From an uncultured Mailhella sp. (GTDB lineage: Bacteria; Desulfobacterota; Desulfovibrionia; Desulfovibrionales; Desulfovibrionaceae), in assembly GCA_944324085.1 (NCBI GenBank), contig CALUUX010000056.1, forward strand, positions 1 through 42,903: a stretch of 42,903 bases of DNA. The letters run 5' to 3'. Shown here piece after piece: positions 9,595 through 19,144 of this stretch (position 1 is the first letter of the stretch; every line of letters begins with the position of its first letter). Position numbers and translations under genes: made by a program. The notes beneath the pieces are model-generated. The model made no database searches. It was given only the letters and a program-made list of their open reading frames with translations, and was not told where the DNA came from.

Positions 9595-9667
9595 GACGGT
9601 ATCCTTTTTTACGGTATTTCCGCGCGCAGGCGGAGCGTGTCAACAACAAACAAAAAACGTCGCGCGA

Positions 9668-11329
9668 TCACTTCCGTCCGCGCCGGAGCGCAGGCAGAAC
9701 AAGAAAAAGAAAAAGCGCGAATCCCGCGGCGGGCAACCACGGATGAAGATAAAAGTAAAGCGTATGTCCCCGCAAGGCAAGAGCCGTGCCCGTCAGGCTT
9801 CCCGCGGCGAAAAGCGCGTAACCGTCCGCCTCGGACCCCATGGCGTGCACGCCCCCGAGCGGATCGAGAACGGCCGTGATGCCGCTGTTGGTGGCGCGCA
9901 CCACATACCGCCCCTGTTCCACGGCGCGCATGAGGGAAAGCTGAAGATGCTGCATGGGCGCGGAGGTATAGTCATACCAGGCGTCGTTGCTGATGTTCAA
10001 AAGCAGCTCCGCTCCGTGAGCGACGCGTTCGCGGGCCAGTTCCGGGAAAATGGCCTCATAACAGATCAGCATGCCCATGTCCATCGTTTTCCGGCCCTGG
10101 GGCGTGAGAGAAAACAGATGCTCCTGCGTGCCGGGCTCAAAACCGCCGAGTCCCTGAAGCAGACTCTCAAAGAGTTTCCAGTCCAGAACCGGAGGAAGAT
10201 ACTCGCCGAACGGCACCAGGTGTTCCTTGTCGTAGTGCCCCTCGTCGCCTTTGGGGGTCAGCAGCACGGCGCGATTGTACAACACCGTTCCGCCGGGCCG
10301 TCTCTCCACGCCCGGCGCGCCGAAAAGCAGGGGAACGCCCATGTCGCGCACGAAGGAACGAAGCTCCTCGGACAGAGGGCCGGACGGATAGGCGAAAGGC
10401 ATGGCCGTTTCCGGCCAGAGAAGCATGTCCGGAATCGCCGGAGCCGTCGTGACGTCGCCGGGAGAGTTCGTGCGCCCCATGAACAACGCCAGTTGCGACG
10501 CCTGCGGTCTGGCGGAAGAGGCACCCGCCAATCCGTTTACCGCGTCGCGCACGCCGTCGACGCTGAGACGCATGTAACGCTCCAGCGTATGCCGCTGGTA
10601 TTCCGGAGACCACTTGACGTCCTGACGCACGCTGCCCTGAACCAGCGTGAAGGTCACGGGCGAACCGCGATCGGCCAGTTCGTCAGGCATGACGGACAAA
10701 CGCCACACGCCGAACAGCGCGGACAAGCCCACAATCAGCGCGGCGAAAACCAAAGGCGTCGTTCTCCGCGCGGACGAGGAAGGAAACGCTCCCTCGCAGG
10801 CAAAACACGCCGCAGCCGCCAGCAGTCCGGAAAAACCGTATTCGCCGAGCGCGCTCAGGGGCTGAATGAGCGCGGGCCACGCCGCCAGTCCGGAGGAAAG
10901 CGTCAGCCAGGAAAAGCCGGTGCCGAACCAGCCCCGCGTCCATTCCAGCAGAAACCATAACGCGCCCGCGGCCGCGCAGCGACGCCACGGCGCGAGCGCG
11001 CCGAGTCTGGCCACGATCCAGGAAAAAAAACCGCCCCACAACGCCACATACATGCCCAGAAGAATGGAACACGGCGCGGCCAGAAGCCAGGAAAAATTCC
11101 CGTACATGTGGGCGGCCACGGCTATCCAGTACAGGGCCGCCGCCGCGCCGGGAATGCCCACAATCCATCCCGTTCTGAACGGCGCGCCCGTCCGGGCCGC
11201 AAGATACAGCGCGGCCGGATAGAAAAGCATTATAAGCGGCAGGTGAACCGCGGGATTGGGCGTGCCCAGAAAAATCCCCGCCGATCCCGCCAGGGTAAGA
11301 AGCGAACAAACGCGCAGCGATGTCCTCAT
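9668..11329 (-). CDS. lnt: Apolipoprotein N-acyltransferase
   Basis: 553 aa. Lnt adds the third acyl chain to outer-membrane lipoproteins at the periplasmic face of the inner membrane. The N-terminal half has about six hydrophobic helices and the C-terminal half is a nitrilase-type domain. The catalytic triad is recognisable: Glu in LLWPETAMPF (about 306), Lys in YDKEHLVPFGEY (about 367) and Cys in GMLICYEAIFP (about 421). NISNDAWY is also present, and a final hydrophobic helix with a basic tail follows. Its ATG overlaps the comM stop by 4 bases (ATGA), implying translational coupling. Confidence 0.95.
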   Translation of the reverse strand: MRTSLRVCSLLTLAGSAGIFLGTPNPAVHLPLIMLFYPAALYLAARTGAPFRTGWIVGIPGAAAALYWIAVAAHMYGNFSWLLAAPCSILLGMYVALWGGFFSWIVARLGALAPWRRCAAAGALWFLLEWTRGWFGTGFSWLTLSSGLAAWPALIQPLSALGEYGFSGLLAAAACFACEGAFPSSSARRTTPLVFAALIVGLSALFGVWRLSVMPDELADRGSPVTFTLVQGSVRQDVKWSPEYQRHTLERYMRLSVDGVRDAVNGLAGASSARPQASQLALFMGRTNSPGDVTTAPAIPDMLLWPETAMPFAYPSGPLSEELRSFVRDMGVPLLFGAPGVERRPGGTVLYNRAVLLTPKGDEGHYDKEHLVPFGEYLPPVLDWKLFESLLQGLGGFEPGTQEHLFSLTPQGRKTMDMGMLICYEAIFPELARERVAHGAELLLNISNDAWYDYTSAPMQHLQLSLMRAVEQGRYVVRATNSGITAVLDPLGGVHAMGSEADGYALFAAGSLTGTALALRGHTLYFYLHPWLPAAGFALFLFLVLPALRRGRK

Positions 11330-12846
11330 GACTGTCCTCTGTCAAGCACGCGGCAGCTTATGGCTTCCGCGATGTGCGCCAGCGAAAGTTCCGCCGCGCC
11401 GTCAAGATCGGCGATGGTTCTCGCCACGCGAAGAATACGGGTATAGGCCCGGGCCGACAACGCCAGCGCGTTCACGGCGTTGCCCAGAAATTCCCGTTCC
11501 TCGCGGCCGAGCCTGCAATACTCCTCCAGCATCCGTCCCGACAGATCGGCGTTGGTGCGGCAGGGCGTGCCCCGGTATCTGTCCGTCTGAATCTGCCGCG
11601 CGCGAACGACTCTTTCCCGCACCTGCGCCGAAGAAGGGCCGGCATGGGACGTCTGAAGCTCCTCATAGGAAACCGCGGGAACCTCCACGTGCAGGTCAAT
11701 GCGATCCAGCAGCGGGCCGGAAAGCCTGGCCCGATAACGGGCCACCGCCTGCGCGGAACAAGTGCATGTGTGTCGAGGATCGGTGCTGTATCCGCAGGGA
11801 CAGGGATTCATGGCCGCCAGCAGCATGAAATCCGCGGGATAGGAAACCGCGTAGGCCGCCCGGGAAATGAACACTCTGCCCTGCTCCAGTGGCTGACGCA
11901 ACACCTCAAGAGCCTGACGCTGAAATTCGGGAAGCTCGTCCAGAAAAAGCACGCCCCGATGGGCGAGACTGACCTCGCCGGGATGCGGCGGCACGCCTCC
12001 TCCGATGATGGCCACGCTGGAATCGCTGTGATGAGGCGTGCGAAATGGACGGACGGTGACAAGGCCGCGGCCGTTCAGCAGACGAGCCACGCTGTAGATT
12101 TTCGTCACTTCGAGAGCCTCTTCCCGATCAAGAGGCGGAAGGATGCCCGGCATGCGCCTCGCCAGCATGGTCTTGCCGCTGCCGGGAGGGCCGATAAAAA
12201 GCAGATTATGCGCGCCCGCGGCCGCAATCTCCATGGCGCGCTTGGCTTTCTCATGACCTTTGACGTCCGCAAGGTCAAGAAGATCGTCCCGATCCTCCGA
12301 CGGCGGCTCAGGACAAACGGCGGCAAGCTCCGCGTTTCCCGTCAGAAACGCCACCGCCTCGCCCAACGTGCGCGGCGTAAAGGTTTCAACGCCTTCCGCC
12401 ATGGCGGCTTCCTGACCGTTTTCCGGGGCCACGAGCACCCCGCGAGCCCCTTCCGAACGCGCCAGAAGCGCGAGCGCCAGCGCGCCCGGCACGGGCTTGA
12501 GCCTTCCGTCGAGAGAAAGCTCCGCCGCAAAAAACCACGGTTTCAGACATTCTTCGGGAATGACTCCCGCCGCGGCCAGCAATCCCAAAGCCAGAGGGAG
12601 ATCATAGGCCGTTCCCTCCTTGCGCCGGTCCGCCGGAGCCAAGTTCACCGTGATGCGTCCGGGAGGAATACGGAACGAAGAGTTCTGCAACGCCTTGAGC
12701 ACTCTTTCCCTGGCTTCGCGCACCGCCCCTTCGGCAAGCCCCACCATGACGAAGGAAGGCATTCCCTGCCGGCTGTAATCGACCTCAAGATCCACACGGA
12801 AGGCATCCACCCCCGAAATCGCCCCGCAGGACAGCCGCACTACCAT
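11326..12846 (-). CDS. comM: ComM/YifB-type Mg-chelatase-like AAA+ ATPase
   Basis: 506 aa. The N-terminal Lon-like fold domain starts VVRLSCGAISGVDAFRVDLE. The AAA+ module follows, with Walker A IGPPGSGKTMLARRMPG and Walker B GVLFLDELPEF. A Cys cluster NPCPCGY..HTCTCS is inside the Mg-chelatase domain. Family members are hexameric branch-migration helicases that integrate incoming DNA during transformation, which fits with comEC at 2.5-5.2 kb. It starts 7 bases after the lptD stop with GAGGT in front, and overlaps lnt by 4 bases. Confidence 0.94.
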   Translation of the reverse strand: MVVRLSCGAISGVDAFRVDLEVDYSRQGMPSFVMVGLAEGAVREARERVLKALQNSSFRIPPGRITVNLAPADRRKEGTAYDLPLALGLLAAAGVIPEECLKPWFFAAELSLDGRLKPVPGALALALLARSEGARGVLVAPENGQEAAMAEGVETFTPRTLGEAVAFLTGNAELAAVCPEPPSEDRDDLLDLADVKGHEKAKRAMEIAAAGAHNLLFIGPPGSGKTMLARRMPGILPPLDREEALEVTKIYSVARLLNGRGLVTVRPFRTPHHSDSSVAIIGGGVPPHPGEVSLAHRGVLFLDELPEFQRQALEVLRQPLEQGRVFISRAAYAVSYPADFMLLAAMNPCPCGYSTDPRHTCTCSAQAVARYRARLSGPLLDRIDLHVEVPAVSYEELQTSHAGPSSAQVRERVVRARQIQTDRYRGTPCRTNADLSGRMLEEYCRLGREEREFLGNAVNALALSARAYTRILRVARTIADLDGAAELSLAHIAEAISCRVLDRGQS

Positions 12847-12853
12847 GAAGACC

Positions 12854-15169
12854 TCAGAAGCTCAATCCGGGCAGTTCAAGAATAAGCCGGTAGGAATCGT
12901 CGCGAGCCTTGCTCTGGACGGAAGCCAGAATGTGGAAGCACTGATGATAGTACCCTACAGTAAACCGCCGTTCATAGTTTTTGCCCGTTTCAATGTTATC
13001 CTGCGTGTAGTAGTACAGAGCGATCTTGTCCGTCGGGCGGAACGTAAACGCGTTGGTCAGAAGACGCAGTTTTGCCGTAAACTGAATATCGTTCACATTA
13101 TCCCGCTTCATTTCATCGAGATAATTGTAATATTCATTGCGCGTGCTGTAGGCCACGCTCCACGCGCCCCAGCGGGCGTTGGAGAAGGTCGCGCCGGTGT
13201 CGCTGCGCGTTATCCCGTCGCCGTACATGGAAACATAAATACGATTCCAAAGACTGAGCCAGTTCGTCGGATTGAATTCCAGATGGGAATAGGCGTCCAT
13301 GACGGGCTTGCGATCATACAAATCCCGGAAATTGGTTCTGTCGGCTTCATCAATATCGTATCCCGTAGCGAGTTCCCACCTCACGGGATCGAAATACGTT
13401 TCCGTCGTCTTGTAGTTGCCCTTGGCTCCGGATACCGTGTCGCGTCTGGCCGTGACGATATTGGTCAAGGAAAGACGCACTCGCTGCGAGGGCTTGAGGC
13501 GATCGCTCTCCTCGAATATGGGATTGTCCGACTGATCCCTGTCCGGCGTCCATTCATACGTCAGACGGGGCTGTATTCTGTGACGCACGCCGGTCCAGCT
13601 GGTTTTTCCGACGTTTTCCGCCGTCGCCGCCAGTCTGTTTTCCGGCATGTCCCACACGCGGGAAAACTGGGTGAACGCCGTGGCGGACACGTCGGGAATA
13701 AACCGATCCTTGGTGCCGCCGCCTCGCGTCCAGACGTACCTGTCGTCAAAAGGAACATGGTTGCTGTTATAGAACGTCTGACGGACGCCTCCGCTGACCA
13801 GCAGAGACGCGCCGGGCAGATTGAAAGGCAGCGTCAGCTCGGGATGAATTTCCGTGCGCAGACCGCGCACGCCCTTGGCGCGATACTCATACGTGCTGGA
13901 GACCTCGCCCTGAATTTCCAAAGGCAGCCCTTCCATGACGCTCCCCTTGAACAGATAGGCGTTCACGGGAATGCGCTGTACCGTCGTATCTTCGCTGTGG
14001 GAAAGGTTGCCGTGTCCGAAGGAAGGATCCTGCTCATAGCGGAAGCCCACGGACACCATGAATCGATCCCAGTCGCGATAGACGAAACCTTCGCTCACGC
14101 GGTTCTGGTCCACTTCGGGCAAATCGCGGCCGAACATATCGTACAACGCGTCGCGGGTACGGTTGAATCCGGTGCGCATATCGCGGAACTGACGCAGAAA
14201 GTTCTGATCGGAGGCGTAATCGAGATTGTAGCGGTAACGCCAGCCGGAATCTCCCACAAAACCGTCGCCCATGCCGCGAAGCCAGTACCGCTCCTCATTG
14301 GTATTGATTTTTCCGTCCGTGTCGTTGACGGGGTCGCTCCCGTCGTTCCAGATGCGATGCTTATCGTAGAGGGCGTCCAGAGCCAACCACGTTTTATCCT
14401 GATCGCGGGTATGGGACCGGTACTCAACGCTGGGCATAAAGCCGGCCCTGCTCATGTAGGTGCCGTAAAAAGTCAGATCGCGACTCTCATCGATCACATG
14501 AAAATACGGTTGGGAATAAAAAGCTCCGTTCAGACTGCTGTAGCCGAAATCGGGCAGAAGCAGACCGGACTGCCGGGTCGTTTTGGCGGGCAGCACCATG
14601 AACGGCGCGTCAACGATCGGCATGTTGAGAATGTTCAGCGTGGTGTGCGAAAGTTTCGCGTAACCGTCAATCTCGATGTCCGCCTGATCGGCGGCCAGAG
14701 ACCACGCCGGGACGTCGCCGTCGCACGCCGTGACCTTGGCGTCTTTAAAACGGTAACGGTCGCCAAACAGCTTGTCCACCTTTTCGCCGGTCACGTACAT
14801 GTGCGGCCCTGCGATGAAAATCGAGCCTTCCTTGAGCCAGCCGGTGCGAGACGTAAGATCGAATTCGGCTTCCGCCGCGTTCAGCATGTCGCGCCCCATG
14901 CGCGCTTCCACATGTCCCTGAATGAAAATCCAGTTGGTCGTCGTGTAATAACGGGCGAAATCGGCCTTCATGTAGTCTTCGCCGCGCTGAAGCAGAACGT
15001 TGCCCGAGGCTTCGACGATAACCCCGTCGTCCAGACTGACAAGACTATCGGCGTTGAGCGTCCACGGAACGTCCCCGCGAGTTCTCAGAGACTTCTGCGC
15101 GCCTTCCGCCGAAGCGATCGACGCGGAAGCGCAAAAACACGCCAACGCCGTGAGAACGGTCAAGAGCAT
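12854..15169 (-). CDS. lptD: LPS-assembly outer-membrane protein LptD
   Basis: About 771 aa from ATG at 15169. LptD forms the outer-membrane beta-barrel through which LPS is inserted. A signal peptide MLLTVLTALACFCASASIASA begins the protein. An OstA/LptA-like jellyroll follows (about 35-200: LNADSLVSLDDGVIVEASGNV, then MKADFARYYTT), and then a long aromatic-rich barrel ending ...LILELPGLSF with a C-terminal Phe. The start is uncertain: no good Shine-Dalgarno precedes 15169, and a TTG three codons upstream would add an Arg to the signal peptide. The frame is open to 15331, but that stretch reads through two terminator-like hairpins and is not protein-like. It is the first gene of the lptD-comM-lnt-prfB run. 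Confidence 0.93.
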   Translation of the reverse strand: MLLTVLTALACFCASASIASAEGAQKSLRTRGDVPWTLNADSLVSLDDGVIVEASGNVLLQRGEDYMKADFARYYTTTNWIFIQGHVEARMGRDMLNAAEAEFDLTSRTGWLKEGSIFIAGPHMYVTGEKVDKLFGDRYRFKDAKVTACDGDVPAWSLAADQADIEIDGYAKLSHTTLNILNMPIVDAPFMVLPAKTTRQSGLLLPDFGYSSLNGAFYSQPYFHVIDESRDLTFYGTYMSRAGFMPSVEYRSHTRDQDKTWLALDALYDKHRIWNDGSDPVNDTDGKINTNEERYWLRGMGDGFVGDSGWRYRYNLDYASDQNFLRQFRDMRTGFNRTRDALYDMFGRDLPEVDQNRVSEGFVYRDWDRFMVSVGFRYEQDPSFGHGNLSHSEDTTVQRIPVNAYLFKGSVMEGLPLEIQGEVSSTYEYRAKGVRGLRTEIHPELTLPFNLPGASLLVSGGVRQTFYNSNHVPFDDRYVWTRGGGTKDRFIPDVSATAFTQFSRVWDMPENRLAATAENVGKTSWTGVRHRIQPRLTYEWTPDRDQSDNPIFEESDRLKPSQRVRLSLTNIVTARRDTVSGAKGNYKTTETYFDPVRWELATGYDIDEADRTNFRDLYDRKPVMDAYSHLEFNPTNWLSLWNRIYVSMYGDGITRSDTGATFSNARWGAWSVAYSTRNEYYNYLDEMKRDNVNDIQFTAKLRLLTNAFTFRPTDKIALYYYTQDNIETGKNYERRFTVGYYHQCFHILASVQSKARDDSYRLILELPGLSF

Positions 15170-15267
15170 GCGCCACAATGAAAAGGAGGAAACAAAAGGA
15201 AAAAACACGGCATATTCCGGGTTGCAAGACAGGGAAAGAGGCGGTAGAGGCAGATACGGAACACAAA

Positions 15268-15363
15268 AAAGACAGCCGCCGGAGCCACCGGCCGGCTTTT
15301 CAGCCAAAAGCTGATTTTCCATAGCATACAACGCGAGCGAAAAAAAGCCCCCGCGCGGGGCTT
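15268..15363 (-). terminator. Two minus-strand terminator-like hairpins upstream of lptD
   Basis: On the minus strand the first hairpin (AAGCCCC / GGGGCTT, 15345-15363) is followed by seven T residues. The second (core GCCGG / CCGGC within about 15270-15297) is followed by TGTCTTTTTT. Both lie 100-190 bases before the lptD start. They could end an antisense transcript from the alr side or attenuate the lptD operon. The sequence alone does not decide. Confidence 0.5.
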
Positions 15364-15397
15364 AACGCCGCAGGTCTCCACCGGAGCGGGAGTCATC

Positions 15398-16516
15398 ATG
15401 ATCGAGCCTTCTTGCCATGTCCGCGTCAACTGGGAACATTTTCGTCACAACATCGGCCTGCTGATGAAAAAAGGGCATGAACTCATGCCCGTCATCAAGG
15501 CGGACGCCTACGGACACGGCGTAAAAAACGCCGCGGCGCAGCTCGAAGCCATGGGCGTGACATGGGCCGCGGCGGGCACGCTTCAGGAAGCCTCCGTCGT
15601 CAGGGACGCCGGATTTTCCGGCCACATCGTCGCGCTGCTCAGCCGCGTCCCCGACGAAAGCGACGTCCGCCTCGCCCTCGGTCAGCGACTCACCCCTCTG
15701 ATCCATAACTGGGAAGGCCTGCGCGCCGTCAAAAACGCCGCGCGATCCCTAAAGAGCGACGCCGCTCTGGACATCGCCGTCAAGGTGGATACCGGCATGG
15801 GACGCCTTGGATTCACGCTGGAAGATATGGAAGATGTGGCGACTTTTCTGGCCGAAACGCCGGAACTCCGCCCCATCGCGCAGATTTCGCACCTTGCCGT
15901 GGCCGACGTTCCGGGGGAAATCGACTACACCAGACGACAGAGCGACGTCTTTTATCGGGCGGCGGCCATTATGCGTCGCCGTTTTCCCGACATGCGCTGC
16001 TCGCTGGGCAACACGGCCGGTCTGGCGGAAGGCGTCACGGCTCCGGACGACCTCTGCCGGCCCGGCATCGCCCTGTACGGCTACGACCCGCTTTACGGCA
16101 CCGAGCATGAAGGTTCGTGCGGCAATCTTCTGCCCGTCATGGAAGTTTCCGCCCCGCTTATCAGCGTGCATCCGCTGCGCAAAGGGGAAAGTCTGGGGTA
16201 CGGAAGAACCTACGTCGCGCCTTCGGACCGTCTCGTAGGCTGGGTGGCCATAGGCTACGCCGACGGCTACCGTCGCAATCCCGCGCCCGACGCCTGCATG
16301 TGCGTGCGCGGCGAGCGGGTTCCCGTCATCGGAAGAGTGGCCATGCAGATGACCTGTGTGGATCTCTCCGAACTGGCCGCGCCGCCTTCGCCCGGCGAAA
16401 ACGCGTATATCCTGGGCGGACCGGGAAACGCCGTTACCGCGCAGGAACTCGCCGATTGGTGGGGCACCATTCCTTATGAAGTGACGTGCCTGCTGGGAAA
16501 AAACAGGACGGAATAA
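15398..16516 (+). CDS. alr: Alanine racemase
   Basis: 372 aa. This PLP enzyme makes D-alanine for peptidoglycan. The PLP lysine is Lys34 in VIKADAYGHG. The C-terminal domain carries LGYGRTYVAPSDR with the catalytic Tyr region, and GRVAMQMTCVDLS. CRPGIALYGYDP is also family-typical. A GGGAG stands 5-6 bases before the ATG. It is divergent from lptD and converges on pyrD across a shared terminator. Confidence 0.96.
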   Translation: MIEPSCHVRVNWEHFRHNIGLLMKKGHELMPVIKADAYGHGVKNAAAQLEAMGVTWAAAGTLQEASVVRDAGFSGHIVALLSRVPDESDVRLALGQRLTPLIHNWEGLRAVKNAARSLKSDAALDIAVKVDTGMGRLGFTLEDMEDVATFLAETPELRPIAQISHLAVADVPGEIDYTRRQSDVFYRAAAIMRRRFPDMRCSLGNTAGLAEGVTAPDDLCRPGIALYGYDPLYGTEHEGSCGNLLPVMEVSAPLISVHPLRKGESLGYGRTYVAPSDRLVGWVAIGYADGYRRNPAPDACMCVRGERVPVIGRVAMQMTCVDLSELAAPPSPGENAYILGGPGNAVTAQELADWWGTIPYEVTCLLGKNRTE

Positions 16517-16519
16517 AAG

Positions 16520-16540
16520 AGGGGGCGTTCGCCCCCTTTT
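16520..16540 (+). terminator. Bidirectional intrinsic terminator between alr and pyrD
   Basis: Perfect arms AGGGGGC / GCCCCCT around GTTC, with a T run on the plus side and A residues just before the stem. It can serve both converging genes. Confidence 0.85.
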
Positions 16541-16591
16541 CTTTTTAAACTAAACGCCGTTCCTCCGCGACGCCGCGACAACGCTCCCGTC

Positions 16592-17512
16592 CTACGCCTT
16601 GAGCGATCCGCGGAATTCCTCCAGATCCTCAATGCCGAGCTCCTCGCAAAGAGCGGGCAGTTCGCGGATAATGCGGAAAATCGTGCCGGGATCGCTGAAG
16701 TTCGCCGTTCCCACGGCCACGGCGTGAGCGCCGGCCAGCAGAAATTCAAGCACGTCGCGAGCCGAGCGCACGCCTCCCACGCCGATAATGGGCACCTGCA
16801 CCACGCGGGCTATTTCCCATACGCAGCGCAACGCCAACGGCTTTATGGCCGGCCCGGAAAGGCCGCCCACCACGCTTCCGAGCATGGGACGGCGCGTCAC
16901 GATATCCACGGCCATGCCCTGCACCATGCCGATGCAGGAAATGATGTCGGCTCCGGCGGCTTCCACGGCCTTGGCCACTTCCACGATATCCATGATCTGC
17001 GGCGTCAGCTTGGCGATGACGGGTTTGCCGCCCGCGGCGCGCTTCACGGCGTTTACGGCGCGCGCGGCCGTCACCGGATTCTGACAGAAACGCTGCCCGC
17101 CGCGATGATCGTTGCGGCAGGAAAGATTCACTTCCATGGCGGCGACGCCGCGTTCCTCCGACAACATGGCGGCCAGCGCCGAAAACTCATCCACATTGGA
17201 GGCGTTGAGATTGGGAATGATCGGCACTTCCTGCCAGGGAAGTTCCGGCAGAACGACGCTGACGAAATGTTCCGCGCCGTCGTTCTGCGTGCCCACCGCG
17301 CTGAGCATGCCGCCCGGCGTTTCCGCCACGCGGGGCATGGGAGCCCCGGCGCAGGGCCGCAGGGTAAGGCCGTTGGTGATGATGCCCCCAAGCTGCGCGA
17401 TGTCGCCGTAAGGGCGGTACTCAAGACCGCTGCCGAACGTGCCGGACGCGCTGAGCACAGGATTCTTCAATTCCAGAAGTCCGTCGACAAGAGACACGCG
17501 AAAATCCATCAC
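16592..17512 (-). CDS. pyrD: Dihydroorotate dehydrogenase B, catalytic subunit
   Basis: 306 aa. This FMN enzyme oxidises dihydroorotate to orotate in pyrimidine synthesis. Class 1B signature features are LKNPVLSASGTFGSGLEY near the N-terminus, the active-site Cys in MEVNLSCRND, VIAKLTPQ, GLSGPAIKPLALR and IIGVGGVRSARD. It needs the PyrK electron-transfer subunit, whose gene lies directly upstream and overlaps it by 4 bases (ATGA), so the two are translationally coupled and probably made 1:1. Confidence 0.96.
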   Translation of the reverse strand: MMDFRVSLVDGLLELKNPVLSASGTFGSGLEYRPYGDIAQLGGIITNGLTLRPCAGAPMPRVAETPGGMLSAVGTQNDGAEHFVSVVLPELPWQEVPIIPNLNASNVDEFSALAAMLSEERGVAAMEVNLSCRNDHRGGQRFCQNPVTAARAVNAVKRAAGGKPVIAKLTPQIMDIVEVAKAVEAAGADIISCIGMVQGMAVDIVTRRPMLGSVVGGLSGPAIKPLALRCVWEIARVVQVPIIGVGGVRSARDVLEFLLAGAHAVAVGTANFSDPGTIFRIIRELPALCEELGIEDLEEFRGSLKA

Positions 17513-18360
17513 AGACTCCTTTCTTCCGGCAACACGGCGTGAAGGTCAATATCCGAGGCCCAGAACACGGGGCCGCTGGTGCACGTCTGCACGGGCAGGC
17601 CCGCTCTCACGGGATCGGGCCAACGCTTCGACGTGATGGTGGTGCAGCCGAGGCACGCTCCCGTGCCGCAGGCCATGCGTTCTTCCAGAGACAGCTGCGT
17701 GGGCAGATCCAGCTCAAGAGCCCTCTCCCACACGCGCTTCAGAAAAGGCATGGGGCCGCAGGCCAGACAAATGCCGCCGTGCTCCTTATATTCCAGCATC
17801 TTTTCCCGAACGACGCGATGAAAATTTTCCAGTTCCTCGGGAGTGCGGTCGCGCATGTTTTCCATTTCCATACGCGCGGCCATGGCGTCGGTCGGATAGT
17901 TGTTGCTCGGCAGACCGTGTCCGAACAGCATGAACAAACTGGCCGGAGCCGGATGCACGTCCGCATACCCCGCGAAAGGCGCGATGCCGACGCCGCGAGC
18001 GAGCAGCAGCGTGGGCGTGTTCGGACGCATGTCGAAACTGGTGCCGAGCGGCCCCCAGACCACAACCCTATCGCCGCTCTTCAGCCTGGAAAAACGATCG
18101 GTTCCCGGACCGACCACGCGGAAAAACAACACCAGACTCTGCGACGTCACGCGACAGATGGACAAAGGACGCGCCCATGTCGTTCCCTCGCTGTCCTGCA
18201 CAGGACGCAGCATGATGAACTGGCCGGGACGCCAGCTTTTCCACGCCGGGCGTTCCAGGGTGAGCGCATAGAAACGATACACGCCCGCAGGCCCGGACAC
18301 GGGCTGACCGAAAGGTACGTTATCCGTCACCGTCAGTTCTGTGCGAACAGGGGAAATCAT
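17509..18360 (-). CDS. pyrK: Dihydroorotate dehydrogenase B, electron-transfer subunit
   Basis: 283 aa. It passes electrons from PyrD FMN through FAD and a [2Fe-2S] cluster to NAD+. The FAD-binding RPLSICRV, an NAD-binding stretch and the C-terminal Cys set CGTGACLGC...QTCTSGPVF are present, giving four cluster ligands. The start at 18360 is chosen because GGAGG precedes it by 7 bases. The frame extends to 18438 without family similarity. Confidence 0.95.
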   Translation of the reverse strand: MISPVRTELTVTDNVPFGQPVSGPAGVYRFYALTLERPAWKSWRPGQFIMLRPVQDSEGTTWARPLSICRVTSQSLVLFFRVVGPGTDRFSRLKSGDRVVVWGPLGTSFDMRPNTPTLLLARGVGIAPFAGYADVHPAPASLFMLFGHGLPSNNYPTDAMAARMEMENMRDRTPEELENFHRVVREKMLEYKEHGGICLACGPMPFLKRVWERALELDLPTQLSLEERMACGTGACLGCTTITSKRWPDPVRAGLPVQTCTSGPVFWASDIDLHAVLPEERSL

Positions 18361-18450
18361 GAAGGCCTCCGCAAGTGTTTTTCTTTTTATATGTATCCGT
18401 TCGGATTCGCGGTCAAGGGCGTGGGAAACGCTCTCCACTTCGGCGAAGCC

Positions 18451-19020
18451 CTACAACACCCCGTGCTCATGCAGGATTTTTACGCCTATGCCGATGAGCA
18501 CCAGGCCGCCGAGCACGGAAACCTTGTTGCCCAGAAACGCCGACCCGCCGAGCATGCGTCCGAGCTTCACCCCAGCGGCGGTGACCGCGGCGCACACAAC
18601 TCCGATGACCACGGCCGGTCCCCACACGGAAACGCCTATCATGGCAAACGAAAGTCCCACGGCCATGGCGTCTATGCTGGTGGCCACCGCCAGCATCACC
18701 AGCTGAACGCCGCGCGAAGGATCGCCGGAACGAGCCTCCTCTTCTTCGCCGGACCAGGCTTCGCGAATCATGTTCACCCCCACCAGCGAAAGAAGCGCGA
18801 AGGCTATCCAGTGATCCCAGGACTCAATATACCCACGCACGGACACGCCCAACGCCCACCCGATGACGGGCATGAGAAACTGAAACAGACCAAAATGAAA
18901 AGAAAATCGGAAATAATGCCGCCACGTCACGGCAGGCAGCGTCGCCGCGGCGGACACCGATACGGCAAAAGCGTCCATGGCCAGCGCGATCGCAATGGCG
19001 AAAACAGCGAAAAAAGTCAC
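18451..19020 (-). CDS. mntP: MntP-type manganese efflux pump
   Basis: 189 aa from a GTG start at 19020, supported by GGAG six bases upstream. Six hydrophobic helices form two repeated halves, each with the family's metal-handling Asp motif: AMDAFAVS near residue 15 and SIDAMAVGLS near 120. Family members export Mn2+ across the inner membrane. A longer frame to 19074 exists but adds a charged tail foreign to the family. No yybP-ykoY manganese riboswitch was recognised upstream. A short palindrome in the shared upstream region might be an operator. Confidence 0.9.
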   Translation of the reverse strand: MTFFAVFAIAIALAMDAFAVSVSAAATLPAVTWRHYFRFSFHFGLFQFLMPVIGWALGVSVRGYIESWDHWIAFALLSLVGVNMIREAWSGEEEEARSGDPSRGVQLVMLAVATSIDAMAVGLSFAMIGVSVWGPAVVIGVVCAAVTAAGVKLGRMLGGSAFLGNKVSVLGGLVLIGIGVKILHEHGVL

Positions 19021-19070
19021 AGCATGCTCCGGAGAAGTCGTTTGACGCATTATACATATCCGCCGATCCG

Positions 19071-19086
19071 GCACAAGAGCTTGTGC
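19071..19086. promoter_or_regulatory. Palindrome between mntP and rnj
   Basis: The perfect inverted repeat GCACAAG-AG-CTTGTGC lies in the 124-base region between two divergent genes. A symmetric site of this size fits a dimeric repressor. The regulator cannot be named from the sequence. Confidence 0.35.
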
Positions 19087-19144
19087 TGCGAACCGGTCTG
19101 GGATACGATACGCCTATCCAAAAGAATCAAAGGATTTTCCGAAC

